From: Branchiostoma floridae
Taxonomy: Eukaryota > Chordata > Leptocardii > Amphioxiformes > Branchiostomatidae
Assembly: GCF_000003815.2 (NCBI RefSeq)
Contig: NC_049981.1
Location: 658,459 to 722,458 of the forward strand
Direction: 5' to 3'
DNA: 64,000 nucleotides
Positions within the stretch are counted from its first letter, which is position 1. Each line of letters starts with the position of its first letter. The notes beneath the pieces are model-generated. The model searched no databases, was not told the DNA's origin, and saw nothing but the letters and a program-made list of their open reading frames with translations. Of the stretch, positions 46,870-59,697 are shown one piece after another. Position numbers and translations under genes: made by a program.

Positions 46870-48040
46870 GTAATGAATGCAGGTATATGTGCATGTCAAT
46901 GCATGCATGATGAAAATTTCTGATGTGAATACGAAGTTGGGAACAAATTTTTAAAAGTTCAATAACTGTTAAGTATGTCAAAGTGATTGGTAACTTTTCT
47001 TTAAACACAAACGTTATCTGCAAACTCGATTGAATTCCATAATCTGTGTAAGTGTACTAACTAAGCATTGAGTACGTTATTTACAAAATGGATTAGTCTT
47101 GATTCATCAATATTCTTTTTTTCTAGCTTGAATCAAAGAAGAATGACCTTTTTTTTCTAAAACGTTGTCCTGAAAGGGTTCACGTGAAATTATGCATGTT
47201 TTTTGTTGATTGTTTTCATTCCATCAAAAATTCAACCACCGACGTATTGGTTGATTAATTGATTGACACATAGGATGAAGGGCTCATCATATATCAGTGG
47301 ATAGACAGCCAATGTATACTATACCTTCAGGTAAGTGAAAGAGAGGTAAAAATCAAAACTACTAAAATCTCCCTGACAGAAGCCAGTGCTTGGAAAATAC
47401 AATCACTAGTGCATGTAATAGTAAGATCAAACGACAATGATTCTTGGAATATGTTTATTAATAACTGTTTTTTCTGTAATATGTTTTTTTAAGAATGTAA
47501 ATCCAGCTTAGCATTGCTCAAGTCCCATACGGAACACAGACGGAACAAACCTTAAAGGTATTTCAGAAAGGAAATAGTTGCATATAAAATTTAATGTTTT
47601 TCACTACTTGCAACAAACAATAAAGTCTCAACCTTTCGTTAGCCTGACTTATTTCTTCCTAATATCTAGTATTTGAATTTAAAATTTCATTTACTTGTAT
47701 AACAACGATTTAAAATTGGACCACAAACCTTCCGTATTAGGTGGAAAAACACATCTTGGCATATATTTGTACATGAGTAAACTAAACTTGACGATTCATA
47801 TTGTTTTTGTCATATTTTCTGCTTATGTAGGTTAAATACGATCATGACTGGATTTAAAAGAAGATATAAGGTTAGAACTGCGCATGTACGAGGTCAAAGG
47901 TCAAACAACAGATTTCATAATAAGAAACAGCCAGGTGCATAATGAAATAACATGCAGATGCACTCAAGAAAACATTAAAAACCTTCCGTAAGGCCAGCTG
48001 AAGTTAACTTAACATATGTTTGCCATTCATTGCCAATGGA
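46870..48040. other. AT-rich intergenic stretch
   Basis: No exon or repeat with clear limits was recognised. There is another AATAAA at about 47620. Confidence 0.4.
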
Positions 48041-48044
48041 CCTT

Positions 48045-49020
48045 TACAGGTAGAGCTCTATGCATTGAGATTATGCATTAAACTCTTTCAGCTCGTCTTT
48101 GAGATCAGTCTATCACACTCACCTATTCGTGTTTTGACAGTCTTGGCAATTGAGTAATATGAATAAAGCTCTGTGCATTGAACTGTTACAAATTCACCAT
48201 GAGGTTCTAGTGCATTGGGGTTACAAGCAAATCCCTTGAATCGATCTGTGACACAAGGATACCAAATTCACCTATTTCTGTTTTGACAGTCTTGGCAATT
48301 GAGGGATATAAGTACAATTCTGTTCATTGAACTGTTACAAATTCACCATGAGATTTTAGCGCATTGATCTTATAAGCAAATCCATTGAACCGTTCTTTGA
48401 GACTAGGATACTAAATTCACCTATGCCTGTTTGGACAGTCTTGGCGTTGAGAAATATGAATATAGTTCTGCGCAATGAACTGTTCCAAACCCACCATGAT
48501 ATTTTAGTGCATTGAGCTTAAAAGCAAATGCCTTAAACCGTTCTTTGTGACAACGATATCAAATTCACCATTTCTTGTCTTGACAGTCTTGGCGTTGAGT
48601 AATATGAACACAGCTCTGCGCATTGGACTGTTTCAAATTCACCATGAGATTGTAGTGCATTGATGCTATAAAGAAATCTCTTGAACCGATCTCAAACCCA
48701 TGATATCAAATTCACCATTCTTGTTCTGACAGTATTGAGAGTGTACTAAGTTAAACGTAGAAGTAGTTACAGTTCTGCGCATTGAACTGTGTCACATTCA
48801 CCATGAGATTTTAGTGCATTGAGCCTATAAGCAAATCCCTTGAACCGTTTTTTGTGAAAACTTAGTGCATTGAACCTATATGGAAATCCTTTAAAGCCGT
48901 GTCTGAGCCCAGGATATCAAATTCAGCTATCCTTGTTTTGACAGTCTTGACAGGCAGGTAATATATATACAGTTCTGTGCATTCAACTGTTTCCAAATTC
49001 ATCATTAAAATATCCTTCTA
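48045..49020. repeat. Diverged tandem repeat, about 120-150 bp unit
   Basis: About seven units each carry GTGCATTGA, TTAGTGCATTGAGCTTATAA, GCAAATCCCTTGAACCG, ATATCAAATTCACC and TTTTGACAGTCTTGGC, with substantial divergence and variable length. No coding frame persists. Confidence 0.8.
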
Positions 49021-49589
49021 AATCCTACGTCGCGACGAGGATATCAAAGCCATGTATTCCCACTTTGTGAAAATCTCCACAACCTAATAATTTGCACTCT
49101 ATATACAGCTTTGTCCTTTGAAGTGTCTCCAAATACATTTTAAGCAAATCCTCCAAGGCAAGCAATCACGTTTTGTATAGTACACTTGCTGCAATTTGAG
49201 CATCTGAAATGGCTGTTTCTAAATCCACTGTGAGGGTTCGTTTTCAAAGTCTTTTGGGGACTGACTAGTAGCAGATATGGTCCTACTCTGACAAATTTGA
49301 CATGAAGCAGTAGACACATCGCTGAACTCTGCATTTTGCTTTCTCAAAATCCACTTGACTGAGTATGGAAATCCTTTAAAAGCTTCTTTGACACCAGAGA
49401 ATACAATATTCATGTTCCAGCTTGGACAATCTCGGCAGCAAAGCTATAGACATGAGCTAGCTTGTACATTGACGCGTTTTCAACTTGGCTGCGAAATAAA
49501 ATGCATTACCGGCTTGTATATAAATCTTTGTGCAATAGACATAGGAAAATACCACTTTCATAATTGTAATAGTCGCTCACAACTCTTTT

Positions 49590-50706
49590 GGGTTTAAATG
49601 CCCTCTCGGATTGGCAGAAAGTTACACGTTGTCGCCCAAAGTTGACATCTCGTACATATTGAATTTTGTAAGTCTCTATAGTAGTCTGTACAGAAAATCT
49701 AGGAAAAATATCATTTCACAGTTGCGTATAGGTGGGATAAGGATATGAGAGTGCAACCAAACGTATTGTACGCTCACATATCTTTTATGCTTAAATGCCC
49801 TCCTGATTGGCAGAAAGTTTCGCTTTGTCGCCCATATTTGACATCACGTTCATATTAAACTGTTGAAGTCTCTGTACAGCAAATATTGGAAAAGTATCAT
49901 TTCACAGGTGGGATGAGAATAGGGAAGTGCAACCAAACGTACTGTACACTCACAGCTCCATAGGATCTATATGTGCGGACGACAATTTCCTCTCTGATTG
50001 ACAGAAGTTATTTTTGATGATTGGTGACTTTTCTGTGTCAGATCTTATGGAGTACGTATCTACCTCATGTACACATTAACTACTTGTTGCGACTGTGTAC
50101 AAGAAAATGAAGAAATACAGGAAAATACCATTTTCACAGTTACGTATAGATGGGAAGAGTATAGGGGATTACAACCAAACGTATTGTACGTCCACAGCTC
50201 TATATGGTCTAAATATGCTGACATAAATTTCATCTGATTGGCAAAAAAATATTCATAAAATATGTCGCCCAGATTAGACATCTTTCTACATTAACTGCTT
50301 GTGTATGTCTTCATACAGTAAAATATCGGAAAATACAATTTTCATAATTATTTCTAGATAGGGAGTGTATATGAGTGCAGCCAAACGTATTGTACGTCCA
50401 CAGCTAGCTCTTTTATCTTTTAACGTCCACAATATCGTTTCAAATTGCTAGAAAGTTACTCTTGACGATTTGTCAATTTTCCGTGTTAGAGTTTGCGGAT
50501 TCGTCCATATATGACAACCCTTACACATTACCCAATTGTATACATGTACATGCAAGTCTCTATACAAAAAATATTAAGAAAATACCACCTCACAGAATAT
50601 GGTGTTATAATAGCTGATTGCAACCGAACGTATTGTACGTCCACAGTTCTTTAAGATCCATTGTGCTGACAACAATATCCTTTCACAAGTTATTCTCAAT
50701 TACTTG
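49590..50706. repeat. Tandem copies of the EF-hand gene's 3' end
   Basis: About five or six diverged units of roughly 190-240 bp contain GCAACCAAACGTATTGTACG, CTCTGATTGGCAGAAAGTT and GTCGCCCATATTTGACATC. The unit continues into the terminal exon at 50707-51099. In at least two units the minus-strand sequence still reads as the protein's last residues (for example MDESANSNTEN then stop at about 50472-50507, against MDDSTNSDTEK in the gene). Confidence 0.8.
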
Positions 50707-51099
50707 TTACTTTTCTGTGTCAGAATTTGTCGAGTCGTCCATGTTTGACAGTCCATACATCAGCCCATTCGACGCCTGGTCGCCATCAAGACAACTCTTC
50801 TCCACTACCTCGCAGAGCGCATGCGTGCTATCAGTCTGCTCGTCGCTCATTGGTTCCTGCGCGAGACATTTATCACGACAACTGTCTGTGGAATCTTGCA
50901 CGACTTGTAGAAGACTCGGGTCCCTTCTCAGCCCCTCTATGAACTCCCTCAGAATGAGAAACCCATCCTGATCGCTGTCCAGTCGTTCGAAGATCTTCTC
51001 CGTCACCTCATGGATGTGGTGGTCTCTTTCGCGACGTTCTTGGGCCAGAAGGAACTCGTCTATGTTCGTTTCTTGAGGAATTCTTATGTCCTGGAGAAA
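50707..51099 (-). CDS. Terminal exon of an EF-hand calcium-binding protein
   Basis: On the minus strand an acceptor (ATTTTATTTTGCAG) at 51100-51102 precedes 130 codons ending with TAA at 50707-50709. A complete 12-residue EF-hand loop, DSDQDGFLILRE, lies between helices EVTEKIFERL and FIEGLRRDPSLL. Loop positions 1, 3, 5, 6 (Gly) and 12 (Glu) are all canonical, so calcium binding is expected. This helix-loop-helix with the D-P-S-L ending resembles the last EF-hand of the neuronal calcium sensor group, but a long acidic Ser/Asp-rich tail of about 80 residues is unusual for that group. Upstream exons would lie at higher coordinates; none was found up to 53 kb. Its 3' UTR is the repeat array at 49590-50706. 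Confidence 0.8.
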   Translation of the reverse strand, partial: FLQDIRIPQETNIDEFLLAQERRERDHHIHEVTEKIFERLDSDQDGFLILREFIEGLRRDPSLLQVVQDSTDSCRDKCLAQEPMSDEQTDSTHALCEVVEKSCLDGDQASNGLMYGLSNMDDSTNSDTEK

Positions 51100-51109
51100 C
51101 TGCAAAATA

Positions 51110-53480
51110 AAATAAAAACGTTGGTGCTTTCATTAATTTGTTGTAATCAGAAAATGTCGTATTTTGACAGTAATCAGAAAACTTCGTATTTTCAGACTTG
51201 CTTATTTAGTCCATTTATTTAGTACAGAATTGTTTAAAAGTTACAAAACGTGTTCTTACAAAACATGGTGCTTAGTATATTTTTTATGATCTAATCCATG
51301 TTTTACCATACTTAATTACCATAGGAACCTTCTATTGGTAAATAACGGGCCCGGTTGGCCTTTTTTACAAGAAGATAATTTGTTGACCTTTAAGATCATA
51401 GTGAAACGATTGCAACTTTCGTACTAAAAGCTGTTGCCACTTTGAATGGTCCCAAAAGTTAAGTCTATTTTGATAATCGTCCGCCATACTCTAAATGGAC
51501 TCTTTATGTACGCATGCCTGTTGGCAGCTTTTAACATTTAGAGTTCGTCCAGGTTTTCTTCGAAAATGTTTCGCCTGGAGTAATGCAGTTGTAACTTATA
51601 GTGAATCTTTCTGAAGTAATGGAAGGATAATATATGCCAGCTACATTCGGGCTGCTGTATCAGTCCCATTCGACGCTTTCAGTGGGTAAAGTGCTCGCTC
51701 ACAAACTCCCCCGCTTCGTAAACTATACAACTTCTTTTCATGCTTAACATGCTTTCATGCTTATTCAGCACTTATGAGAAAGAGTATACAGTCACACATG
51801 TGGTATTGACCACGTCTGCATAAGGACTACCTGGTTATCAGTATACAGTGAAGCCTGAAGCAAAAGCTACGAATTTGTCCCAGTGAATTGGCGGTACTTC
51901 TTTGTGTTTTCATGGGTAGGTCACGGCGTCCAGTTGTCGCCGGGTCCCGGTTTAATTTTAACTGCGAGTTAAAATCCAGGAGCCTAGCCGTGCCCAAAAA
52001 TAGCCCGGTAGCCAAAGGGTATCCCACGTGGCCACCTAGGGGTAACACCCGAAAGTGCAGGAAACAAATGCAGTAAACTACCCAGACGGGCCTCTAAATT
52101 TGGCCGTAGCATAAGCAAAACTAATATCAGTAATGGAGTACAGAAAGGAGCGGTGTAGGATTCCAGAGCAGGCATGTGACGTCCTCCTTTGACAGGCTTA
52201 GCCATTTCTAACTAACAGTGTTCGACAGGAGGTTGCTGCTCACAAAGTGTAACCGACGGCAGAAACACCTTTTCGCTCATCTAATTTCCGCTGGAAGCTC
52301 ATGTCTGACGGTGAATGATGTAGCGTTTCTAAGTAACACGTGGAGGAATTTCTTTATGTATGCGTAGCTTTAAACGTGGAATGTTATCTTGGAATCATCT
52401 ATCATTGAACTGGCCGTCTACGGTCATAATTGTGGCCAAGCATCCATAAGTCATCGAGCCGAGGCCTTTCAACGTGCACCGATGTTGTATAAATGGGAAA
52501 AGTACTTGAGGCGACTTTGCTGGAGGTGAAAATGGGTACTTGCAATTGGCTTCTGATTGAGACGTCACTGTGGTAGGAATTAAATGGATGTCCCGTGTTT
52601 GAGAAGAAACACCTTTCGAGCACGTTAAAGAAAGCACCACACTTGATAAAAGGATTAACTTTAGGTCTGTGTGGGTGGTTTATAATCTTACAGTCCGATG
52701 CCCCCATCTGGAGCATTACCAGACGTAATTAGGTCACTAGAGCGCCTATTACAGACTGTAATTACAGACCCGTGCGATTCAGCCCCATGGAGCCAATTAT
52801 AAACTCCTCGCAATTCAGCCCCTGGCTTCGAAGAGAGGGAGATAGGGCAGTTGGTCCACCCGGCCCAATGACAGTAACAACACAAACATTGATTAAGAGC
52901 ATACATTACGTCTGTTAATATTTGCTATCGCATAGTTTTTGTCATCAACTTAATATCTACAATATAGTTTTATTTAAGGTTTTGAACCCTCTCTAATCAA
53001 GGAGTAAGCTTGTTATGTTATCAACTGATCTAACAGGACTTTGACGATGTTATCTGTATCTTTGTTACCCTCTTCAAATTCTCTCAAGATCGTAATGAAA
53101 AGCGACCTGCAGCTTGAGCTTCTCATGAATGAACAAAGATTTAAGCAAACAGAACAGAGTCACTACAAACGTGAGACTCTGTGCTGTAGGCTGTCTACAC
53201 GAATTGTCAAATCATTTTAAACAGCGCAGACAACGTACCATGTCCTGTTGATAAGGTTGGAGAAGACACTTATTAAAGCAATAGATAACATCGTTAGAAA
53301 GAATGATCCTGGTGCTTTCTTTCATAAAGATATGTATGGGCGTTTATTTATCAATAGCCCTGTTATTTAAGTCATTGTTTAAGGCCACCCACGGTCTCCA
53401 GACTTTCTCCAGACCATGGTTGAGAATTTGTCGCTAGCAGGTCACATGTGGTTAGGATTCGGTCGGCATGGTCACCTACA
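51110..53480. other. Stretch with no recognised gene
   Basis: This should contain an intron or the upstream exons of the EF-hand gene, but I could not identify any. A few ORFs of 70-100 codons lack domain or splice support. Confidence 0.4.
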
Positions 53481-53482
53481 AC

Positions 53483-53698
53483 GTCGGGCGTGGCGTAAAT
53501 GGTAGAGCGTTCGGCTGGGAATCTAATGGTCCTGAGTTCGACCGACGTTGTGCCCCCGACGTTGTGCCCTTGGGAAAGGCACTTTACCCTTCCTCAATTC
53601 ACCCAGGTGTAAATATGGGTACCTGACTTGGATCGGGGAGGTGAAAGACTATCTTTACCTTTTGTCTGTGCCGTGTATGTGGCACTGTTAATACAATC
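53483..53698 (+). mobile_element. tRNA-derived SINE
   Basis: The head is tRNA-like with an A-box (GGCGTAAATGGTAGAGCG) and a B-box (GAGTTCGACC), i.e. an RNA polymerase III promoter. It is followed by the body CCTTGGGAAAGGCACTTTAC, CAATTCACCCAGGTG and GGGTACCTGACTTGGATCGG common in invertebrate SINEs, ending around GTGCCGTGTATGTGGCACTG. CGACGTTGTGCCC is duplicated in tandem at the head-body junction. Confidence 0.85.
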
Positions 53699-53699
53699 T

Positions 53700-55438
53700 A
53701 CTAACTTGAGTGCAGTGCAATATTGTATCATTCTGTTATCATGGCTATGAGACAATACTTTACTTGGGACTGCATTGTATTATTAGCAACAACACCATTG
53801 CCTGCAGTACAAAGTGAACCAGTCTAGTCATTTTCAGCCTGAAGAAGATAAAAGATGGTCATTAAAATGACGGCTTTTTCAAATCCTTTTGACAGCGAAT
53901 TGAAAAAATGTCTAATACTAATTGTCGTTAACAAATTTGAAACGTTTAGAAAATCAAAGTCAGCTTCTGAGTGAGTTTGAGTTTGATTCTGCTTGCCAAT
54001 ATACCCCATTCCCGATAAGGTGGCCATGATTTGTTTTTTTCCGTGGTCATTGCACCAAAACGGGTGCGATTAAAGAAGAAATCTTGAGGTAGAATAGAAT
54101 AGATTCCGAGCTTCCTCTAATCCATCAACGAACTTGATTGAGAAGGGGTCAATGGCAAAGTCATAGAAGTGTGACACCTCTTTTACTAAAATTGATTGCT
54201 CTGGTGCTTAGTTTGACACTTAAAGCCGTATTCCGCAATAAGTAACGCAGTTGGCGTTATTCTGATGATGCCATTGTGTGATGAATTAGCTTGTTAGACA
54301 ACGGGGTAATGATTCATTGCCCTCGCATTCTCCCAAAAGTTTAGTAATCATTTATCATCCCAGACATGCTTAATTACGTACAAGTGTTGAAGTAACGGTT
54401 AAAGGGGCATTCTACTCCACAGGGGAGCGTTATTTTCCGATAGATATTAGTTTTAGGAAGTAATAAAATCATACTACTTCACATTATTCGATAAGGTAGC
54501 CTGTTGCTCCACGTGCCTCAAAAGCATTCAGTCTTCTACTAAACTCCTCAAGAACCCTCAAATTGAATGAATCCTATGGCTGAATATAATGCAAAACTTT
54601 TAGGTAAGGTTACAAGATTAATTTAGTTCGCTAAGGAATCTCGTCTTGTTATGTGTTCTTTGCTATATCATGAACAATTTGCCTTCTCGGTGTGCTTAGC
54701 GATCCTCATTTATTCCGAAAATATGCACGAAAAGCAAAGTGTCTATGCGTATAGGCAATGTATGGGTAGGCTCTGCATGGGTTAAGTGAGTGTCATTATT
54801 GTTTTACAAAACACACATCGCGCAATGTGAATTCCACAAAATTCGGCTGATTATGTATTCATTGACACATCTTTTATTGGAAAACATCACCCCCGTCTGG
54901 AGTGGAATGCTCCTTTAAGTATTCGGCACAGAAACCTTTGGTGCCGATTCCAATTAGAAACCCCCCTGCCACCTACCACTGATGCGGTATCCTTGGAAAA
55001 TGCACCAAACACAACTTTATTCACTCCAATAAGGCGTAAATAAATTAGTTGACTTTAGTTTAGGAGGAAAAGTGTGATAAAATGACATATAAAATGACTA
55101 CAAGAAGCACTATTTTAGTTTGTATGTACCACAATTTAAATCATTTTCACTATAGTGCAACATTGTCATTGTCTCTGCCCAAAAGCTTTGTCCTTGTCTC
55201 TCTCCTTGACTGCGTTCAAAACCTGTAGGTCGCACGAAACAAGAGAATTCTGTGCCCTTTGGCATCCTCAACTCGACAGGGTTGACACCTCTCCACTTTC
55301 CCAATCCCATTAAGATCGTTTCACGGGTGTTTGACATTCAGGTGATGCAGCTTTTTATGCAGCTCTACTACATGTTGTGTTTGGAGGATGGTAAAAAGAA
55401 AGCCACAACCTAACTATGTATGTTATTGTTGTCGTGGC
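53700..55438. other. Gene-free stretch
   Basis: The stretch is AT-rich; GTCTGGAGTGGAATGCTC at 54896-54912 echoes TTCTGGAGTGGAATGCTC at 2330-2346, so one more dispersed repeat is shared with the start of the window. No exon was called. Confidence 0.4.
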
Positions 55439-56574
55439 TACAGTCAAACCTGCCCAAGCGACCACCTCTTCTCAGCGACCACCTTGCCATTACGACCACT
55501 TTTTATTGGTCCCTTAAATTTTATCCATTGACGTAAGCATTAAGCGACCTTTTCTCAACGACCACCTGGCCAACGCGACCGCCAAGTAAGGACCGCACAG
55601 GACCAAATATCTGCCTATAACGACTGTTACACGTCATTTTCAACGTTGAGGTGTCATCGATTTTCGCGATTTTCGCGGCCAGTTTGCGTCGGATTTTGAC
55701 TGACATTACGATGTTATGTTTAGAATAAAGACGGCGGAGGTCAATTAGTGGGTCAATGGGGCAGTCTACTGTAATATAAGAAGGAAATTTCGTCGTAAGA
55801 AAGTCTGAATTTTGCTTTTACAGAAGTTTTTTTTTTAAATCTTACACATGGTTCAGCGCGTTTCTTTGCTGTTTCTCTGCAGAAGGATACATTTTTACAA
55901 ACATGAAAACTTCGGGATTATACGAAGTACACTTTATCTGCTGTAAATTAATTCGTCGCTTTCGTTGCTGTAGAAAAAGAAAAACAATATTTGTAGGTCA
56001 ATTATTGTGGTGTTTTTCCATGTTCAAGTCATGGAAAAACGTTTGATTTGGAACACTGTCCTATAGACGTACACAAGTCTATAGTAGCCAAACAGCCCTT
56101 TTTTTGTTATTTCACATCTTCTTTTACCTCGTAATTGGAATGAGCATACTATGACATAAGTATCCGTTCTTAGATACATTTTATAAAGCAATCTACGGCG
56201 TTACTTGTTTATTTTGTAGATCCTTTATACGCTTAACAGTAGGCTGTAATCTCTTTGGGAAAGGGACGAAAATTGGTTCACGTGTATAGTAGATGTATGT
56301 ATATCCACGTAACCAAATCAACATGGCCTAACTGTTACCTTTTACCTCTTTGTATCGTGTCTTGATTACTTTTTATTGGACGTAACTACATTTCCTCTCC
56401 AGAGTTTAAACAGAGCGACAATCTAAATCATTCGCACCGAATGTTGAAAGCCCCTGAGTCTGACTAGTTTTGTTTTAAGAACGTGTGGGTGTCCTTATTA
56501 CATTTGAGCGATGAAAGCGTTAGGTGAAATTAGTCTACTGGGGATTTTCTGATTGCGCGAAGTTTGCTGAGTCA

Positions 56575-57480
56575 GTCATCACCCGGGGTGCCAGGAAAGC
56601 TCGTTAACAGAACATCAAAACAACAAAATTCGTCATATTGACGCCACTCTGTTGTAAGTGCCTTGTGATCTATAATGGTCACACGCTCATACGCTGTGGG
56701 CTAAACAAGACCACGTTGAAAGTGGTCATGTCAGCAAAATTTAGCATTTTTACTTATTACATATAGCCATGTCGGTATCATTTCATGAAGAAAGAAATAT
56801 GCACAAAATAACAGGGATAACAACAGACTAAGTCATCTTGACGCCACTCTGTTGTACGTGCCTTGTGATCTAAACTGGTCACACGCTCATGCACTGTGGG
56901 TTAAATAGAACCAAGTTAAAGTGCTTATGCCACTTAAAATTCAACATCTCCACCAGTACAATAAACCATCCCGGTATCATTTGATGAACAAAGACATCTG
57001 TACAAAATAAACAAGAAGACAATAGAATGGTGCTTGTGCTTGATAATAAAAATCTTTGCACGCTCATGATTTTTACTTATCACATTTAGTCATGACGGTA
57101 TTATTTGATGAACAATTTGATGATTGCAAATTATATAAATTTGATGATTGCAAATTATATAAACATCTTGACTCAACCTTGTTGGAATGCTCGATGATAA
57201 CTTTGTAACAGTGGTGTTCAAGTACCGCCTATCGTCCTTGCCGCAGGGCTCTAGAGCTTTTGTGGCGACAGCGATAGTGGTCATGATTTGTAATCTGCCG
57301 CCCCGGGTTCGATCCCGGGTGGGGGCATGTTTGTTTCTTTCTGTTCTACTCGCCCCTCTGGTTGTTTCAACTTCGCACGCTCATTATTTGTGGGTTACAC
57401 AAAACCACATGTGCATATGCTACCAAAATTCACCTTTTCCTGATTATATTCAGCCATAACAATATCAATCAATAAGCAGA
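56575..57480. repeat. Diverged tandem repeat of about 195-240 bp inside the 3-kb element
   Basis: Units at about 56640, 56835, 57055 and 57370 share TTGACGCCACTCTGTTGTA, GTGCCTTGTGATCT, CACACGCTCATACGCTGTGG and CATGTCGGTATCATTT. Later units are partial. A perfect short duplication, TTTGATGATTGCAAATTATA, lies at 57116-57163. Confidence 0.75.
57255..57331 (+). tRNA. tRNA-like sequence, degenerate, inside the 3-kb element
   Basis: A good T-arm (CCGGGTTCGATCCCGGG) follows an anticodon-loop-like TTTGTAA and a D-arm-like GTGGCGACAGCGATAGTGG, so A- and B-box promoter elements are recognisable. The 5' acceptor strand (about AGCTTTT) does not pair with the 3' side GGGGGCA, and the anticodon stem is poor. 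It is probably a tRNA pseudogene or a SINE head; a TGT anticodon (Thr) would be the reading. Confidence 0.4.
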
Positions 57481-57809
57481 AACATTTTTAGAAATTATAT
57501 GCCCTTCTGGTGATATTGAATATCGGATCTTTAAAAAACCATACTTTCAGTTCTTGTTTTCTGCCGCCAGGTATCCAAGTTAATTTCAGCCCGCGAAGTC
57601 ATAGTAAACATGGCAGCCGATTCGGAACCTGGTAGCGTGTTTCGTCAACACCAAAAAAAACACGTTCCTTTGACATGCAGAAATTACCAAACATCATGAA
57701 GACTTAATCTATCACACAACCGTACTGGCTACACAGTTGAATTGAGCTGGCGTATACAACTTATGCATTAAGAATTTCTCAATTTCTATTTGACGCTAAT
57801 TCACCTTTA

Positions 57810-58214
57810 NNNNNNNNNNNNNNNNNNNNNNNNNNNNNNNNNNNNNNNNNNNNNNNNNNNNNNNNNNNNNNNNNNNNNNNNNNNNNNNNNNNNNNNNNNN
57901 NNNNNNNNNNNNNNNNNNNNNNNNNNNNNNNNNNNNNNNNNNNNNNNNNNNNNNNNNNNNNNNNNNNNNNNNNNNNNNNNNNNNNNNNNNNNNNNNNNNN
58001 NNNNNNNNNNNNNNNNNNNNNNNNNNNNNNNNNNNNNNNNNNNNNNNNNNNNNNNNNNNNNNNNNNNNNNNNNNNNNNNNNNNNNNNNNNNNNNNNNNNN
58101 NNNNNNNNNNNNNNNNNNNNNNNNNNNNNNNNNNNNNNNNNNNNNNNNNNNNNNNNNNNNNNNNNNNNNNNNNNNNNNNNNNNNNNNNNNNNNNNNNNNN
58201 NNNNNNNNNNNNNN
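57810..58214. other. Assembly gap, 405 N
   Basis: This gap lies inside the 3-kb element, at the inner edge of its right inverted repeat. Confidence 0.99.
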
Positions 58215-58469
58215 CGCAAACTGGCCGATTTCGGCACAAAATCGCGCTAGTTATCATAAAAAAAAATGAAAACCTCAATTTTGAAAATGATGCGGTCGTT
58301 ATGGGTCCCAATTTGGGCCAGTCGCGGTCGCATTGGCCAGGTGGTCGTTGAGAAAAGGTCGCTTAATGCTTACGTCAATGGGAAAATAAATCGGGACCGA
58401 GAAAAAGCGGTCGAAATGGCCAGGTGGTCGCTGAGAAGAGGTGGTCGCTCGGGCAGGTTTGACTGTACT

Positions 58470-59490
58470 TAAAATTTCACCTGTTGAGAATACTTTAGGC
58501 TCTTGATCTACCATTAGACCTCACTGGACTCAGAAGTGAGTAGCTACATGTATTTTGGTTAGGTACATCCATAGAATATTATGATAAATGAAGTTCTGTG
58601 TTTGAGGAGAGCCACACCTTGAGCACATTTAAGAACCCACCACACTTGCAGCTTGTACTGTTCAGTACTAAGCTGATGTACTGTAATTCCTGATTTTTTC
58701 AATGTACTCTTATGTTCACGGTTTTCACTGTGACGACTGAAATGTGATCTTATCATTACTGATAACAAATAAATCACAGACTTTCTGAATGCGCACTTGC
58801 CACAACAGTGAACATTTAGTTCCGAGAACAAGTTAAATTTTCTCAGACCGTGAAAGTTTGGTACCGAGAAGACAAAGTGAATTACAGTATTACACCATGA
58901 GGTATGCAATCCTAAATAATAGACCCCTAAAAAGAGTGGCTAGCGTATACATGAAAACTTTCTAGTTCAGAAAAAGCTCAACTTTTACTGATTGACTAAG
59001 ATTAGGAATCATGGTTTGCCCTCTGCTTTTGAGTTATGCAGGGATATGTTACTGTATAGAACAAGAATTGAATATGTCTCTCTGACCTGTTTGTGACAAA
59101 TGAGGTCTTTGAGGCAACAACAAAGTACCTGAACCTCTGTAAATGCAGAACAGGCACAGAGGAAACACATATGGATGGGCAGAATTACACTATTGATGAC
59201 TAACGTTGGAGACCTAAGGGTGATTGACAGCTGATTAGGACAACAGTGACAGGAAAATGTTGACAGATGACCAAGTGGTCCTCAAGGAAGATCGTTTTGA
59301 GACATGAAGCATGTTCTTTATCAGAGCATCTCTCTAACAGTAAATTGAGAACTTGGAAGGGTAGTTGACAATGTCACCTTTGATCACATAACATATGGGC
59401 AGGTTTACAAAGCTGTAGTTCACCCTGTCAGTATTTTTTCTGAACTCACTCTTGGAAAGCCATGGTTGAGACAGTGCAGCACTTTATCTT
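58470..59490. other. Stretch where upstream MLX exons would be expected
   Basis: I looked for the exon encoding the basic-helix-loop-helix region that should precede 59752 and found none. No other gene was seen. Confidence 0.45.
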
Positions 59491-59697
59491 TTGATTCATA
59501 GTCTTCTGCTAGAACACCGGCTTAAAAACACCCAAGAGGGAGATGGGAAGATCAGATCTTCAACACACTCAAGAGCTGGGGGTCTCCAGAACCAACTGGA
59601 GGTAGTATGCCCAGGACAGGCCAACCTGGCGCGAACTGTCGATATCTGTAACCGCTATGCATCAGATTATGATGCCTGCAAATGATTGATTGATTGC
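59491..59697 (+). mobile_element. Retroposon-like 3' end with (GATT)n tail, copy 2
   Basis: GAGCTGGGGGTCTCCAGAAC, CGCGAACTGTC, TGTAACCGCTATGCATCAG and a terminal GATTGATTG match 6433-6583. The 64-codon frame covering it ends just before the tail. It lies 55 bp upstream of an MLX exon. Confidence 0.45.

Larger units (their letters stand above)
55441..58465. mobile_element. 3-kb element with long terminal inverted repeats and TA duplication
   Basis: It begins CAGTCAAACCTGCCC and ends GGGCAGGTTTGACTG, flanked by TA at 55439-55440 and 58466-58467. The inverted arms extend at least 180 bp and probably about 250 bp. They share GCGACCACCTCTTCTCAGCG and CATTGACGTAAGCATTAAGC and are built of repeated GCGACCACC units. 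TA targets and CAGT ends suit Tc1/mariner-pogo elements. No transposase frame was found; the interior holds a tandem repeat (56575-57480) and a 405-N gap. Confidence 0.82.

Noticed and set aside
57255-57331. Functional tRNA-Thr gene
   Set aside because: The T-arm and promoter boxes are good, but the acceptor and anticodon stems do not pair; kept only as a tRNA-like sequence at low confidence.
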